Source of the DNA: Tichowtungia sp964398915
GTDB lineage: Bacteria; Verrucomicrobiota; Kiritimatiellia; Kiritimatiellales; Tichowtungiaceae
DNA length: 64,000 bases
Assembly (NCBI GenBank): GCA_964398915.1
Contig: CAYNOR010000010.1
Location: 1-64,000, forward strand
Reading direction: 5' to 3'
Positions 1 to 8,482 of the stretch are shown one piece after another. The notes below the pieces were generated by a model. It had not been told where the DNA came from and ran no database searches. It saw nothing but the letters and a program-made list of their open reading frames with translations. Positions within the stretch are counted from its first letter, which is position 1. Every line of letters starts with the position of its first letter. The position numbers and the translations under genes were made by a program.

Positions 1-157
1 GAAAGCCTACAGGAAGACCGAAGATACGGCTACACTTTTATTTAAAATGCTCTAGTTAAGTTAATTTCGTATAAGCGTCCATAAAGGAGTTGCCGTTTGA
101 TTACGCACGGGAAGTCACAAAAGTGGGAGCGGGGGCTTTGTAGATTGGCCGACTCTT
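1..157. other. Left-edge non-coding stretch
   Basis: No gene is supported here. A short hairpin, TTTCATG/CATGAAA around 157-173, overlaps the stop codon of the minus-strand gene that ends at 158. It has no U-run, so I do not call it a terminator. Confidence 0.4.
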
Positions 158-883
158 TCATGTCGCATGAAAATCACACACGATCGGTAGATGGTCCGAG
201 AGCTGGACTTCCGGCATCCAGCAACGCTCCACAGTAATCCCCGGACTGTGCAGGATGAAATCAAGATGCCGTTTAGGCTTCCAGCTTGGGAATGTCGGAG
301 AATCAAATGCATGCGCATTTTTAAGACCCGTTGCCGCCAAAAACAACCGGACCTCCTGTTCACCCCAAAGTGCATTAAAATCACCGGCGACGATATGCGG
401 TTTTTTAACCGTTTTGAGCAGATCGTAAAGGTCACCAAGCTGGCGGTGCCGCAAGCGCGAACTGAGTGCCAGATGAATCAGAAAAAAGCTGACGTTCTCC
501 ATTTCAAGCTCGATCACGAGTCGCTTCACACCTCGGTCGAAATAATGAAAAGTCTCCTTGTGACCGTTATCGCGAACAACGAAAGCATTCCCCTGCTGAT
601 TAAGAATCGGGAAATGACGCGTCATCGAATGCTCGCCATATTTTGAGCGGTAAACATGGTAGTGCCCAAGCTGGTCCGCAAGCATTTCCGCCTGATTACT
701 TTTCCCCGACCGATAGGATCCGGCGTCTACCTCAATCAGTCCGGCCACATCCGGATTCAGGTCGTGAAGAAACCCTGAAATCCGCTCAAAATTCTTACCG
801 GTATGGCGCAGATAACCGTTCAGCGGAGAATGAAGTTTTCTTCCACCCGTACCGTACCGGATATTGTATAAAACAAATCTCAT
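158..883 (-). CDS. Endonuclease/exonuclease/phosphatase family protein
   Basis: 241-residue protein of the EEP (DNase I-like) fold, a family of Mg-dependent phosphodiesterases and phosphatases acting on nucleic acids, lipids or sugar phosphates. Visible motifs in family order are an N-terminal YNIRYG strand with the metal-binding Asn, LIEVDAG with the acidic ligand, AGDFNALWG in the middle, and the C-terminal SDHLPIV with the catalytic His. The ATG at 883 begins exactly at the conserved first strand; upstream in-frame starts would add unrelated residues from a junction repeat. It is the last gene of the minus-strand comF-accD-folC-murG-murC run, 82 bp after murC. Substrate cannot be told from sequence; no signal peptide is seen, so it is probably cytoplasmic. 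Confidence 0.85.
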   Translation of the reverse strand: MRFVLYNIRYGTGGRKLHSPLNGYLRHTGKNFERISGFLHDLNPDVAGLIEVDAGSYRSGKSNQAEMLADQLGHYHVYRSKYGEHSMTRHFPILNQQGNAFVVRDNGHKETFHYFDRGVKRLVIELEMENVSFFLIHLALSSRLRHRQLGDLYDLLKTVKKPHIVAGDFNALWGEQEVRLFLAATGLKNAHAFDSPTFPSWKPKRHLDFILHSPGITVERCWMPEVQLSDHLPIVCDFHAT

Positions 884-890
884 AAGAATT

Positions 891-964
891 TGATGATTGG
901 AATGCAGGATGATTGGATTGATGGAACAATAGAGTTCCCGCCACGTCATCAATCCGGGAATCCA
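891..964. repeat. Word-type inverted repeat between murC and EEP gene
   Basis: GGATTGATG (915-923) pairs perfectly with CATCAATCC (947-955), inside a longer stretch built from GGATGATTGGATT-like words and their complements. The block fills the whole gap between two minus-strand genes. Related blocks lie at 5499-5573, 28236-28340 and 58572-58690. Confidence 0.6.
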
Positions 965-2230
965 TCAAGCATCCTTTCCCCTCGCCCGTTCAGCCAGCTG
1001 TTCAATATCGCCCGCACCGATGATCAGCAACACATCACCCGCCTGCAATTCATCCCTTATATCATGCCATACTTTTTCCAAAGAGTGGAGATTTTTTACT
1101 TCCGGACCGCCCGCCGCCGGAAAGTTTCCGGCCAAATCCTCTGTTGTTCCGCCTTTAAGCGGCTTTTCCGATGCTGCATAAACGGGCACCAGCCACAACT
1201 TATCCAGTCCCTGGAACGCAGGCGGGAAATCCGCCATCAATGCCTTGGTGCGGGTGTAGCGATGCGGCTGAAAAATGCCAAGAAGCCTCTTCGGGTTTAT
1301 CGTTTCCCTCACCGTCTGAATTAGTGTGCGGATCTCCGTCGGGTGGTGCGCATAATCGGAGATAACCGTGTACTCGCCCTCAAAAACCTTCTCAAACCGC
1401 CTTCGAACCGGCTTTATCTTTGCCAATGCCTGAAAAATTTCCGCGTCGGTTTTCCACTGTCTGGACACCTCGATGGCCGCTGAAGCATTCAACCGGTTAT
1501 GCCTGCCCGGTAGCGCCACGTGCCACGTACCGCCCGCCACTCCATAGGAAACCGCCTTCGGGCTGCCCGCACAAAGCCGTGCGGCGGCGGCGTCCTCGGC
1601 ACAATAAACAACTTTCTGCTTCGTATTGGCGATCAGTGTTTTGAAGCAGGACTCAAAGGTTTCTACACTGGCGTGGTGCTCCATATGGTCGTATTCAATA
1701 TTGGTGACCACCGCGATGTCGGGGTGATAATGAACAAGGGTTCCGTCGCTTTCGTCCGCTTCAACCACCATAATTTCACCGTCTTTGGCAACGCCATCAA
1801 ACCCCGGCACTTCACCGCCGATACAGTAACCGCATCCGAGAATCTGTGCGATCATTGCAGTCGTCGTGGTCTTGCCGTGCGTGCCACTGACGGCAATCGT
1901 AATGCGGTCACGCAAAAGCGCGGGCAGCACTTCGCCGCGACGGCTGACAGGAACCGCCGCATGGATTACTTCAGGATGATCGTCCGGCACGGCCGTTGTA
2001 CGGATAATCCAATCGATATCCGTCAGGTGCGACCGATCATGACCAATCAAAACTGAAATGCCCTTTTTGCGCAACCAGACCGTCTGTCGGTTTTCTTGTT
2101 CGTCACAGCCCGTAACACAATGTCCACGCTCTTTAAGCAGCAGGGCGAGTCCGGCCATGCCGATACCGCCGATACCGATCATATGGATCCGGCGGGGCGT
2201 CGAAAGCAGGATGGCTACTTGCGGGAGCAT
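965..2230 (-). CDS. murC: UDP-N-acetylmuramate--L-alanine ligase MurC
   Basis: 421 residues, slightly shorter than typical MurC. It joins L-Ala to UDP-MurNAc with ATP in the cytoplasmic stage of peptidoglycan synthesis. The nucleotide-binding GIGGIGMAG lies near residue 20, the ATP loop SGTHGKTTTT near residue 115, and the Mur ligase tail carries DYAHHPTEI and FQPHRYTRT. The start (ATG 2230) overlaps the end of murG by 16 bp, so the two are probably translationally coupled. Three segments in the C-terminal half (read FQALAK, FQGLDK and HSLEK) coincide with copies or degenerate copies of the dispersed TTTCCA/TGGAAA palindrome. The short MurC N-terminus before MIGIGGIG suggests 2182 as an alternative start. 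Confidence 0.95.
   Translation of the reverse strand: MLPQVAILLSTPRRIHMIGIGGIGMAGLALLLKERGHCVTGCDEQENRQTVWLRKKGISVLIGHDRSHLTDIDWIIRTTAVPDDHPEVIHAAVPVSRRGEVLPALLRDRITIAVSGTHGKTTTTAMIAQILGCGYCIGGEVPGFDGVAKDGEIMVVEADESDGTLVHYHPDIAVVTNIEYDHMEHHASVETFESCFKTLIANTKQKVVYCAEDAAAARLCAGSPKAVSYGVAGGTWHVALPGRHNRLNASAAIEVSRQWKTDAEIFQALAKIKPVRRRFEKVFEGEYTVISDYAHHPTEIRTLIQTVRETINPKRLLGIFQPHRYTRTKALMADFPPAFQGLDKLWLVPVYAASEKPLKGGTTEDLAGNFPAAGGPEVKNLHSLEKVWHDIRDELQAGDVLLIIGAGDIEQLAERARGKDA
1201..1217. repeat. Dispersed 17-bp palindrome, two mismatches (in murC)
   Basis: TATCCA-GTCCC-TGGAAC. On the minus strand it encodes FQGLD in MurC, in the same phase as most coding copies. Confidence 0.55.
1420..1436. repeat. 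Dispersed 17-bp palindrome, two mismatches (in murC)
   Basis: TTGCCA-ATGCC-TGAAAA. On the minus strand it encodes FQALA in MurC, again in the common phase. Confidence 0.55.
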
Positions 2231-3288
2231 TCTTCCACCACCCCGGCGAGAATATCCGCCGCATTCAGAGGAACTTTACGTGCAGCAGAACGTGCGCTCA
2301 TTTTTTCAAGCCGGCCCGGATCGTTAATCTGTGCGACTAGATATTTCTTAAGCCAGGCACCCGTCATCGCACTCTGCTGAATCACATCCGCCGCACCGAA
2401 TTTTTCAAGGGCCAGGGCATTCGCCGTCTGATGATCACTAGCGGCGTGAGGGTAGGGAATAAGCAGGGCCGGAAGACTGAAAACGCCCAATTCGGCGCAA
2501 GTGGAAGCGCCGGAGCGGCAGATGGCCTGCGACGCTTTTTCATACAGCGGCACCATATCGTGAGTAAATGCCAGAACAGACGCTTTAACCCCAGCAGAAC
2601 GGTAGCGCTCTGCCACGATTTTCTCGTCAGCAACACCGGTTAAATGCGTAACACTGACGGATGGGTTTTTCAACGCACAGACTGCTTCGGAAACCATTTC
2701 GTTGATGGCATGAGCCCCCAAACTCCCCCCCATTACCAGAAGACAGAAGTCAGAGGACGGAGAACGGACGTTAGACGGTTTGATCTCAGGGCGAAGAGGC
2801 ATACCGGCAGAGACCGCATGCAGCCCTTTGAGGTGGTAACGGGTTTCTTCAAAACAAATAGCGATGGCGCGCGCTTTTGGGGCGAGCATTTTAACCGCCC
2901 GGCCCGGCACGGCATTGGCTTCGTGTAAAATATATGGAATTCCATGCAGCCGCGCCGCAAAACACGGGCCGATCGATGCGTAACTGCCCATGGCAAGTAC
3001 GACGTCCGGCTGGTGACGCAGCATAATCCGCCAGCACCGGAAAACAGCACTGACAATGCGTAGCGCCGTGATCACCGACCGGAAAGCGCCGAATTGGAAT
3101 CCTTCAGACGGAATGGTGATAATCCGGCCTTCCCAACCTTGAACAGCGACATCTTCGCCGCCTTTCCCGGCGAGCCAAAGAGTAACGTGATGTCCGCGCT
3201 CTCTCAGAACACGGGCTGTGGCAAGACCGGGGAAAATGTGTCCGCCGGTTCCGCCGCAGGCGATGGCAATATGCAGCTTTTCACTCAT
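2215..3288 (-). CDS. murG: UDP-GlcNAc--lipid I transferase MurG
   Basis: 357 residues, normal for MurG, the peripheral inner-membrane GT28 glycosyltransferase that converts lipid I to lipid II. Diagnostic motifs are GGTGGHIFPG near the N-terminus, EANAVPGRA near residue 125, MGGSLGAHAIN near residue 190, CRSGASTCAELG near residue 260 and SDHQTANA near residue 290. It overlaps folC upstream by 4 bp (ATGA) and murC downstream by 16 bp. One oddity: residues about 170-184, between the two Rossmann lobes, read PSNVRSPSSDF. They are encoded by a purine-rich tract (2738-2778) resembling the intergenic word repeat at 42591-42629. Confidence 0.95.
   Translation of the reverse strand: MSEKLHIAIACGGTGGHIFPGLATARVLRERGHHVTLWLAGKGGEDVAVQGWEGRIITIPSEGFQFGAFRSVITALRIVSAVFRCWRIMLRHQPDVVLAMGSYASIGPCFAARLHGIPYILHEANAVPGRAVKMLAPKARAIAICFEETRYHLKGLHAVSAGMPLRPEIKPSNVRSPSSDFCLLVMGGSLGAHAINEMVSEAVCALKNPSVSVTHLTGVADEKIVAERYRSAGVKASVLAFTHDMVPLYEKASQAICRSGASTCAELGVFSLPALLIPYPHAASDHQTANALALEKFGAADVIQQSAMTGAWLKKYLVAQINDPGRLEKMSARSAARKVPLNAADILAGVVEECSRK
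2738..2778. repeat. Word-type repeat tract inside murG
   Basis: The stretch is composed of AGAAGACAGA, GTCAGAGGACGG and AGAACGGACG words. Its first 11 bases (CAGAAGACAGA, from 2737) recur exactly at 42590-42600 in a non-coding tract. It codes for the linker between the two MurG lobes. Confidence 0.45.
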
Positions 3289-4565
3289 TTGAAAAATCCA
3301 TGTTTTTTTAGTTCATCGGGAAGATACAATGAACCGGTGAAACAGACTAGCCGCTTTTTACCGGCATCAAGCCAGTCTCGAACGCATTGCAGCGTTTCAA
3401 CCGGCGTGATTTCCAGCCCGATTCTTTTCCCAATTTCCGCTATTTCCTCTGCCGTCATTGCACGATCGCCAGGCAGAGTAAACGCCCATGCTTTTGCGAC
3501 GGCAGGCGCAAGAATTTTTAAAATCCCCTCAACATCCTTGTCGCGCATGAAACTGAAGAGGACCCCGTTTCCGAATGACGGAAAAATTTCTTCTAGGGTT
3601 TGAAAAAGCGCACGGGCCCCGCAGGCGTTGTGTGCGCCATCATACAGGATTGGCGGTTTTGCCTGCAAAAGCTGAAAACGCCCCGGCCATTTGACCGATT
3701 CAAGGCCTCTTCGCATTTGAAGGTGGATATTCTGACTGTCGGAAATATCTTCAAGCGCCGCCACGGCGATCCCGCAATTTTCGAGCTGAAAACCTCCTGC
3801 CAGCGGAAGCCGGATGTTCGGATAGTCATGCCCGCTAACTTCAATATTGATCAGCTGATCGTCGCGCCGCTTTTCCAGACACTGGAAAAATACGGCATCA
3901 TCGCTCCCGAGAATCGGGGCTTTTTTCGCTAACGCTTCTTTATAAACAACCGCCTCAGCCTCCACAGGCATTGGACCGCAAACAACCGGTACGCCGGGCT
4001 TAATAATACCGGCTTTTTCCCAGGCGATTTTTTCAATATCTCCACCAAGATATTCTGTGTGATCTATATCAATGCGGGTAATGACCGAACAAACCGGCTG
4101 AATGACATTTGTGGCGTCCCAGCGTCCGCCCATTCCCGTTTCAATAACCGCGTAATCCACCTTTTCGCGTTTAAAAAATTCAAAAGCCATGGCGGTGGAC
4201 ATTTCGAAAAAGGTTGCAGGCCGTACGGTGAGGCTTTGGGAGGCGGTTTCAACATCGGCTATGAGCTGTTCTAGAACAGCATCGGAGATTTCACGTCCAT
4301 TGATACGGAAACGCTCATTAAAACAGAAAAGATGTGGCGACGTATAAAGCCCGGTTTTAAAGCCGGAAGCTCGCAACACCGATTCGATCATCGCACAAAC
4401 AGAACCTTTCCCGTTGGTTCCGGCGACATGGACACATTTCAGGCTTTTATGGGGGTTGCCTAGTTTTTCAAGCAATGCAACGGTAACTTCAAGACCGGGC
4501 TTGATGCCGTGTGCGGTGCGGGCGAAAAGTGACTGCACAGATCGCGGTAATTTTTCAGCGTTCAA
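3285..4565 (-). CDS. folC: Bifunctional folylpolyglutamate/dihydrofolate synthase FolC
   Basis: 426 residues, normal for FolC, which ligates glutamate to dihydropteroate or tetrahydrofolate with ATP. The P-loop VAGTNGKGS near residue 47, the SPHLFCFNERFRING folate-binding segment, ETGMGGRWDATN and the DGAHN motif of the C-terminal domain are all present. The start is the TTG at 4565: an in-frame TAA lies immediately upstream (4566-4568), so translation must begin here or slightly downstream. The usual GIKPGLE element follows at about residue 20. The gene overlaps murG by 4 bp. It carries one perfect and one degenerate copy of the dispersed palindrome, read FQCLE and FQTLE. Confidence 0.92.
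   Translation of the reverse strand: MNAEKLPRSVQSLFARTAHGIKPGLEVTVALLEKLGNPHKSLKCVHVAGTNGKGSVCAMIESVLRASGFKTGLYTSPHLFCFNERFRINGREISDAVLEQLIADVETASQSLTVRPATFFEMSTAMAFEFFKREKVDYAVIETGMGGRWDATNVIQPVCSVITRIDIDHTEYLGGDIEKIAWEKAGIIKPGVPVVCGPMPVEAEAVVYKEALAKKAPILGSDDAVFFQCLEKRRDDQLINIEVSGHDYPNIRLPLAGGFQLENCGIAVAALEDISDSQNIHLQMRRGLESVKWPGRFQLLQAKPPILYDGAHNACGARALFQTLEEIFPSFGNGVLFSFMRDKDVEGILKILAPAVAKAWAFTLPGDRAMTAEEIAEIGKRIGLEITPVETLQCVRDWLDAGKKRLVCFTGSLYLPDELKKHGFFK
3590..3606. repeat. Degenerate dispersed palindrome in folC
   Basis: CTTCTA-GGGTT-TGAAAA has three mismatches to the consensus. It encodes FQTLE on the minus strand, so the peptide is better conserved than the DNA. Confidence 0.35.
3872..3888. 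repeat. Dispersed 17-bp palindrome, perfect copy (in folC)
   Basis: TTTCCA-GACAC-TGGAAA with extra flanking T and A. It encodes FQCLE of FolC on the minus strand. Confidence 0.75.
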
Positions 4566-4623
4566 TTATGCGGGCCCCAAATTCAAGTGTAATACGTGAT
4601 GCATGTGCGTAATTAAAGAAACA

Positions 4624-4639
4624 TGAGGCAAAGCCCTCA
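4624..4639 (-). terminator. Possible weak terminator downstream of accD
   Basis: TGAGG(C)AAAG(C)CCTCA forms a short stem directly after the accD stop codon. On the minus strand it is followed by a T-rich but interrupted tail (TGTTTCTTT). The stem is short, so this is tentative. Confidence 0.35.
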
Positions 4640-5488
4640 TTACGTATTATTTCCCATATAGTCGAGAATTAGAGCCACACGGGCCTTGAGTTGACTGCGC
4701 GGAACAACCATGTCAATCAATCCGTGTTTTTCGAGAAATTCGGCCCGCTGGAACCCTTCAGGGAGATCCTGCTGAGTCGTTTCCTTGATAACACGCGGTC
4801 CGGCGAAACCGATCAGCGCGCCGGGCTCAGCAATGATCACATCGCCCAGCGTGGCGAAACTGGCCATCACACCAGCCATGGTTGGATGCGTAAGCACGGG
4901 AATGTAAGGTAGCCCGGCTTTAGCATGACGGGCCAGTGCAGCGCTGGTTTTAGCCATCTGCATCAGGCTGTACAGTCCTTCATACATACGGGCTCCGCCA
5001 GAGGCGCACACCAGAACGCAAGGCCGCTTTTCTGCCGTACACCGTTCAATAAGGCGGGTAATTTTCTCGCCGACAACACTGCCCATGCTGGCGCCAAGGA
5101 AAGAAAAATCCATGACTCCGAGACCGATGTCGCGCCCGTTAAGGTTAGCCGCACCGCAGGTGACTGCGTCTTTGAATCCGGTTTTTTTCTGATTGGCTTC
5201 AAGTTTTGCAATGTAGGAATCCTTGCCGGTGAAAGCGAGCGGGTCGGCGGAAGTCAACCCGGCATCCCATTCCACAAAGGTCCCTTCATCGACGAACATT
5301 TCGATGCGTTTCTGCCGCCCGAGAGTAAAGTGATGACTGCACTTCGAGCAAACCTGAAGGCTTTCTTCGAGCTGTTTGGCGTAAAGAATTTCGCCGCAAC
5401 TAGGGCATTTTTCCCACAAACCATCCGGGACATCCCGTTTGCGCACCTGAACCGATGAATATTTTTTCTTACCAAATCGTAAAGCCAT
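4640..5488 (-). CDS. accD: Acetyl-CoA carboxylase carboxyltransferase subunit beta AccD
   Basis: 282 residues, typical of bacterial AccD. With AccA it transfers the carboxyl group from biotinyl-BCCP to acetyl-CoA, forming malonyl-CoA for fatty acid synthesis. The N-terminal zinc ribbon (CPSCG near residue 27, CSKCSHHF near residue 48) and the crotonase-fold core with SFLGASMGSVVGEK, SGGARMYEG and IGFAGPRVI are visible. The ATG at 5488 is chosen because AGAGG lies 8 bp upstream and the family starts near MALRFGKKKY; the longer frame would read through the junction repeat. It sits in the minus-strand run upstream of folC, as accD-folC pairs often do. accA is not in the window. Confidence 0.94.
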   Translation of the reverse strand: MALRFGKKKYSSVQVRKRDVPDGLWEKCPSCGEILYAKQLEESLQVCSKCSHHFTLGRQKRIEMFVDEGTFVEWDAGLTSADPLAFTGKDSYIAKLEANQKKTGFKDAVTCGAANLNGRDIGLGVMDFSFLGASMGSVVGEKITRLIERCTAEKRPCVLVCASGGARMYEGLYSLMQMAKTSAALARHAKAGLPYIPVLTHPTMAGVMASFATLGDVIIAEPGALIGFAGPRVIKETTQQDLPEGFQRAEFLEKHGLIDMVVPRSQLKARVALILDYMGNNT

Positions 5489-5498
5489 AATTACCTCT

Positions 5499-5573
5499 GG
5501 AATGGTGGAATGGTTGATTGTTGGATTGCTGGGGATTGAAAACGTCCAATCATCCAACACTCCAATATTCCAC
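5499..5573. repeat. Word-type inverted repeat between comF and accD
   Basis: GTGGAAT (5505-5511) pairs with ATTCCAC (5567-5573). GTTGGATTG-like words on the left face CCAATCATCCAAC on the right. The block fills the comF-accD gap and just precedes the accD ribosome-binding site. Confidence 0.6.
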
Positions 5574-5581
5574 GGTTGCTC

Positions 5582-6277
5582 CTATCCTCTCGCTACGGTC
5601 ACTACATGCACCGATGCCGCCCCTCCCTGCTTAAGCGCTCTGGCACAGGCGTTGACTGTGGCACCGGTAGTCATTACATCATCAACCAGTAAAATTCTCC
5701 GGCCTGCCAGCCGGGCGAACAGCCCGTTCCGAAAAGCGCCGAACACGTTAGCCGTCCGTCGGGAAGCTGTCAAACCTGTTTGAGTCCCTGTCGGACGGAC
5801 TCGCCGGATCAACCCCGCCCTGAATGGAACCCGTAAGCAGTGGGCCAGCGCGGCGCCCAGCAGTGCGGACTGATTAAAACCCCGCGCGCGTCTGCGCGCC
5901 GGATGGAGCGGTACAGCTGTGACAGCATCGAACGTCTGATCCGGATATTCAGCCTGTACACAGGCAAAAAGCAGTTCGGCCAGGTCATGAACAACCCAAA
6001 GCGCATCATTATACTTCAGGATACGAAGCGCATCACCGACCGCCCCCTCGTAGCGAACCGCAGACCGGGCCTGATCAAAAGCCGGCATTTCACGGGCGCA
6101 GGCAAAGCAAGTGTAATCATGTTGAATTTCGCCGGCAACGGGGTCTCCGCAAAGAGCGCAAAACGGCGGCTCAACCTTGGGAGTATCCGAAAGGCAGTCC
6201 CAGCATAAATACTTCATTGGATCGGGCGACGGCGCTCCGCAATGAATACAATTGCGAGGATAAAGAATATCAATCAT
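5582..6277 (-). CDS. ComF family phosphoribosyltransferase-like protein
   Basis: 231 residues. ComF-type proteins have an N-terminal double zinc ribbon and a type I PRTase domain, and are linked to natural competence in Bacillus and Haemophilus. Here CIHCG and CWDC, then CALCG and CFAC, form the two ribbons in the first 65 residues. The PRTase part shows ARGFNQS near residue 145 and the PRPP loop ILLVDDVMTTGAT near residue 195. I chose the ATG at 6277; a TTG at 6304 would add nine residues. It is the first gene of the minus-strand run and is divergent from the gene at 6350. The biochemical role in this organism is unknown. Confidence 0.88.
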   Translation of the reverse strand: MIDILYPRNCIHCGAPSPDPMKYLCWDCLSDTPKVEPPFCALCGDPVAGEIQHDYTCFACAREMPAFDQARSAVRYEGAVGDALRILKYNDALWVVHDLAELLFACVQAEYPDQTFDAVTAVPLHPARRRARGFNQSALLGAALAHCLRVPFRAGLIRRVRPTGTQTGLTASRRTANVFGAFRNGLFARLAGRRILLVDDVMTTGATVNACARALKQGGAASVHVVTVARG

Positions 6278-6349
6278 TGACAAAGAATGACTTAAAACGA
6301 TCAACTATAGAAAGTTAAAAAGCATCTATTATTCACAAAGGGAGGCACG

Positions 6350-6913
6350 ATGAGAACATCTATTCAACGATTAATGGTCGGTTTGATTTTATTGAGCATT
6401 GCGGCGAGGGCGCAGGACGTGTCCTTCATTCGGGTTGAAACTTCTGAACCCCGCACGCCGATCTATCAAGGTGAAGATGGGCTTGAAACGATTCAGGTTA
6501 AGGGGCTGGTTCAAACATCCGGTAGCGATAAAAAGTGGTTCCGGATTGCCGCCGAATACTCCACGGTCAGGGAGTGGACTGACCGGTTAACCCTTGAGTA
6601 TTATGTTCTCTTCCCCAGCGAAACGAAGGTGTTTAAAGGCATCGTGCACTATGTGGACATCCCGCAAGGACGAAGTCATCTCAGCGAAATGTACCTCCAC
6701 TTCAACCGCTATGCCCGTCACTACAGGCGAGGCGAGATACAATATGCCGTAGTTGCTCTGATAGATGGCCGACAGATGGCGGTACATACCAATAAAAACA
6801 AACCGGAAAACTGGTGGAAACTCCTGTCGGCTCATCCAGGCGAACTGCTGGACCGGAACGCGACCCCGTTTGCCGTTTTAAACATCGAAAAATTTGAAGC
6901 GCAAAACCAGTAA
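6350..6913 (+). CDS. Secreted protein of unknown function
   Basis: 187 residues with a clear Sec signal peptide: a charged N-terminus, LMVGLILLSIAARA, then cleavage before QDVSF. The mature part is beta-rich and short (about 165 residues), with alternating hydrophobic strands and a WW pair near residue 160. I recognise no domain with confidence. It could be a small Ig- or jelly-roll-like envelope protein. The start is supported by GGGAGG seven bases before the ATG. It is the first of three same-strand genes (next 7346, 8483) that all encode exported or membrane-anchored proteins and may form a module, though a 432-bp gap separates it from the second. Confidence 0.75.
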   Translation: MRTSIQRLMVGLILLSIAARAQDVSFIRVETSEPRTPIYQGEDGLETIQVKGLVQTSGSDKKWFRIAAEYSTVREWTDRLTLEYYVLFPSETKVFKGIVHYVDIPQGRSHLSEMYLHFNRYARHYRRGEIQYAVVALIDGRQMAVHTNKNKPENWWKLLSAHPGELLDRNATPFAVLNIEKFEAQNQ

Positions 6914-7345
6914 CACGCCGGCAGACGCAAGATACCGGAATGAGCAGGAGCAATTCGGCTGGGTTGCAGGCTTTTTGCTACGGATCATCCCTCCAGCGCC
7001 CTCGGCCGGGCAGCGCAGGCGGCATCCATGGGGTTATTTCAGCACACGATCTGAGCAGGTTGCAATGTACCCCTTTGAGAAAATGTCTGAACCGGGGGCA
7101 TAGGTAACACTTCATAATGAAGACGGGTAGTGCCTTATGGCTTGGGAAGGAGTGTTGGTTATGGAAGAGCGATACGGGTTTGTCTTGCTGGCGGAACCGC
7201 AGTAGCAGAGATTCCAGCGATTAATGTATAGATTTATAGACACTTTTTTGTATATGCTGATTGTTGGAATAATGGACGTGCACGTTGCCGCCGGGGTCGG
7301 TTGCCTGACCTTCAGCAAAAGCACATAAGCTCGAAAGACATTAGA
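6914..7345. other. 432-bp gap without a supported gene
   Basis: The first half is GC-rich and the second half (about 7205-7270) is AT-rich, which suits a promoter for the gene at 7346. A 14-codon frame with AAGGAG seven bases before its ATG sits at 7161-7205; it could be a leader peptide or chance. I see no structured RNA or mobile element. Confidence 0.4.
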
Positions 7346-8455
7346 ATGAAACGGCTGTTGAAAAAAACAAAGGGACTGATCAGGGGGGTGCCCAGCGCGG
7401 TGTTGCTCAGTGCGGCCATTCATTTGATCCTCCTTTCGGTCGCTGGCGGGCTGGTGGTCTTCACGGCCATCAAAAAAACGGAAAAGAAATTTGTTCCGCC
7501 GCCGCCGGTTGAACGGCCGAAAATGGAATTGATCAAGCCCAAGGTGAAGGTTAAAAAAAATGTAAAGTCAGGTTCAACGCAGCGGATTGTTTCGAAAGCA
7601 CCGGCCAGCATGCCGGACATGCAGTTGCCTGCACTCGAAGGAATGGGTAAAGGGCTCGGAAGCGGGATCGCTGGGTTTGATATGATGCCCGACACCACGG
7701 ACATAAGCCTCTTCGGCGGAGCGAAGTCCATGGCGATCGGCAACGATTTCGAAGGGACGTTTTATTCGCTTTCTCTGGATCGACGGATGAAGAAAACCGG
7801 AATAGACCGGGGTCGCTCCTATGAAATTATCAGGACTTTTATTGAATCGGGTTGGAACCCTTATAGCTTTTCAGCTTATTATCGCTCACCAAAAAAATTA
7901 TATACCACACAGTTTATGATCCCGTTGGAGCTGTCTGCTTGTGGCCCGGATGCGTTCGGATATGATGACCCGAATTTCCCGGCGTATCACTGGGTCGTTC
8001 ATTACAAGGGGAAGATCGCCAGCAGAAAAGACGGGCGATTCCGTTTCTGGGCTTCCGCCGATGATTGTTTGATTATTCGCGTAAATGGCAAAGTGCTTCT
8101 GGATGCAAGTCGGACCAGCAGGCCGGTCGACGCTACCGGATGGAAGTCGTCGGACAAAATGAGTAATAAATATGAACTGGGGAACAGCCATGCAGATATT
8201 GGCGACTGGTTTGAGTTAAAAGCCGAGACGCCGGTGGAGATGGAGGTTGTTATATACGAAAACGACGGTTCCAACTGTTTTCTGGTGCTGATTGAAGATG
8301 CGGATGAGGATTACCCCGAAAGCAAAGAGGGAATGCCGGTATTGCCTGTTTTTAAAACGGCTGAGATTACGGGAGTGACCAAGACGGAGATCGAATACGG
8401 GACGGTTCGTGGCCAGTTCGATTTGGATTCCCAATTGATGTTTAATGTGCACTAA
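7346..8455 (+). CDS. Membrane-anchored protein with proline-rich stalk and PA14-like domain
   Basis: 369 residues. The N-terminus is basic (KRLLKKTKG), followed by one transmembrane helix (about residues 17-40), then a TonB-like proline/lysine stalk (KKFVPPPPVERPKMELIKPK) and a Gly-rich patch. The C-terminal two thirds resembles PA14/GLEYA-type carbohydrate-binding beta-barrels: GKIASRKDGRFRFWASADD followed by LIIRVNGKVLLD is the typical SADD...V.NG signature. The architecture suggests an inner-membrane protein with a periplasmic, possibly glycan-binding, domain. ATG 7346 is preferred over the upstream TTG at 7301 because it leaves a normal signal-anchor. The downstream neighbour follows after 27 bp, so the pair is likely co-transcribed. 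Confidence 0.75.
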   Translation: MKRLLKKTKGLIRGVPSAVLLSAAIHLILLSVAGGLVVFTAIKKTEKKFVPPPPVERPKMELIKPKVKVKKNVKSGSTQRIVSKAPASMPDMQLPALEGMGKGLGSGIAGFDMMPDTTDISLFGGAKSMAIGNDFEGTFYSLSLDRRMKKTGIDRGRSYEIIRTFIESGWNPYSFSAYYRSPKKLYTTQFMIPLELSACGPDAFGYDDPNFPAYHWVVHYKGKIASRKDGRFRFWASADDCLIIRVNGKVLLDASRTSRPVDATGWKSSDKMSNKYELGNSHADIGDWFELKAETPVEMEVVIYENDGSNCFLVLIEDADEDYPESKEGMPVLPVFKTAEITGVTKTEIEYGTVRGQFDLDSQLMFNVH

Positions 8456-8482
8456 GGTTTGTATTTGCGAGGAGTGGAGTTC

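Noticed and set aside
5638..5658. Second sigma-54-like TGGCAC match
   Set aside because: The -12 GC is missing (GTTGAC instead) and it lies inside comF; another at 16258 has 11 bases between the boxes and is inside tsaB.
7161..7205. 14-codon frame with a good AAGGAG site
   Set aside because: Too short to judge; no attenuator structure or biosynthetic gene follows that would make it a leader peptide.
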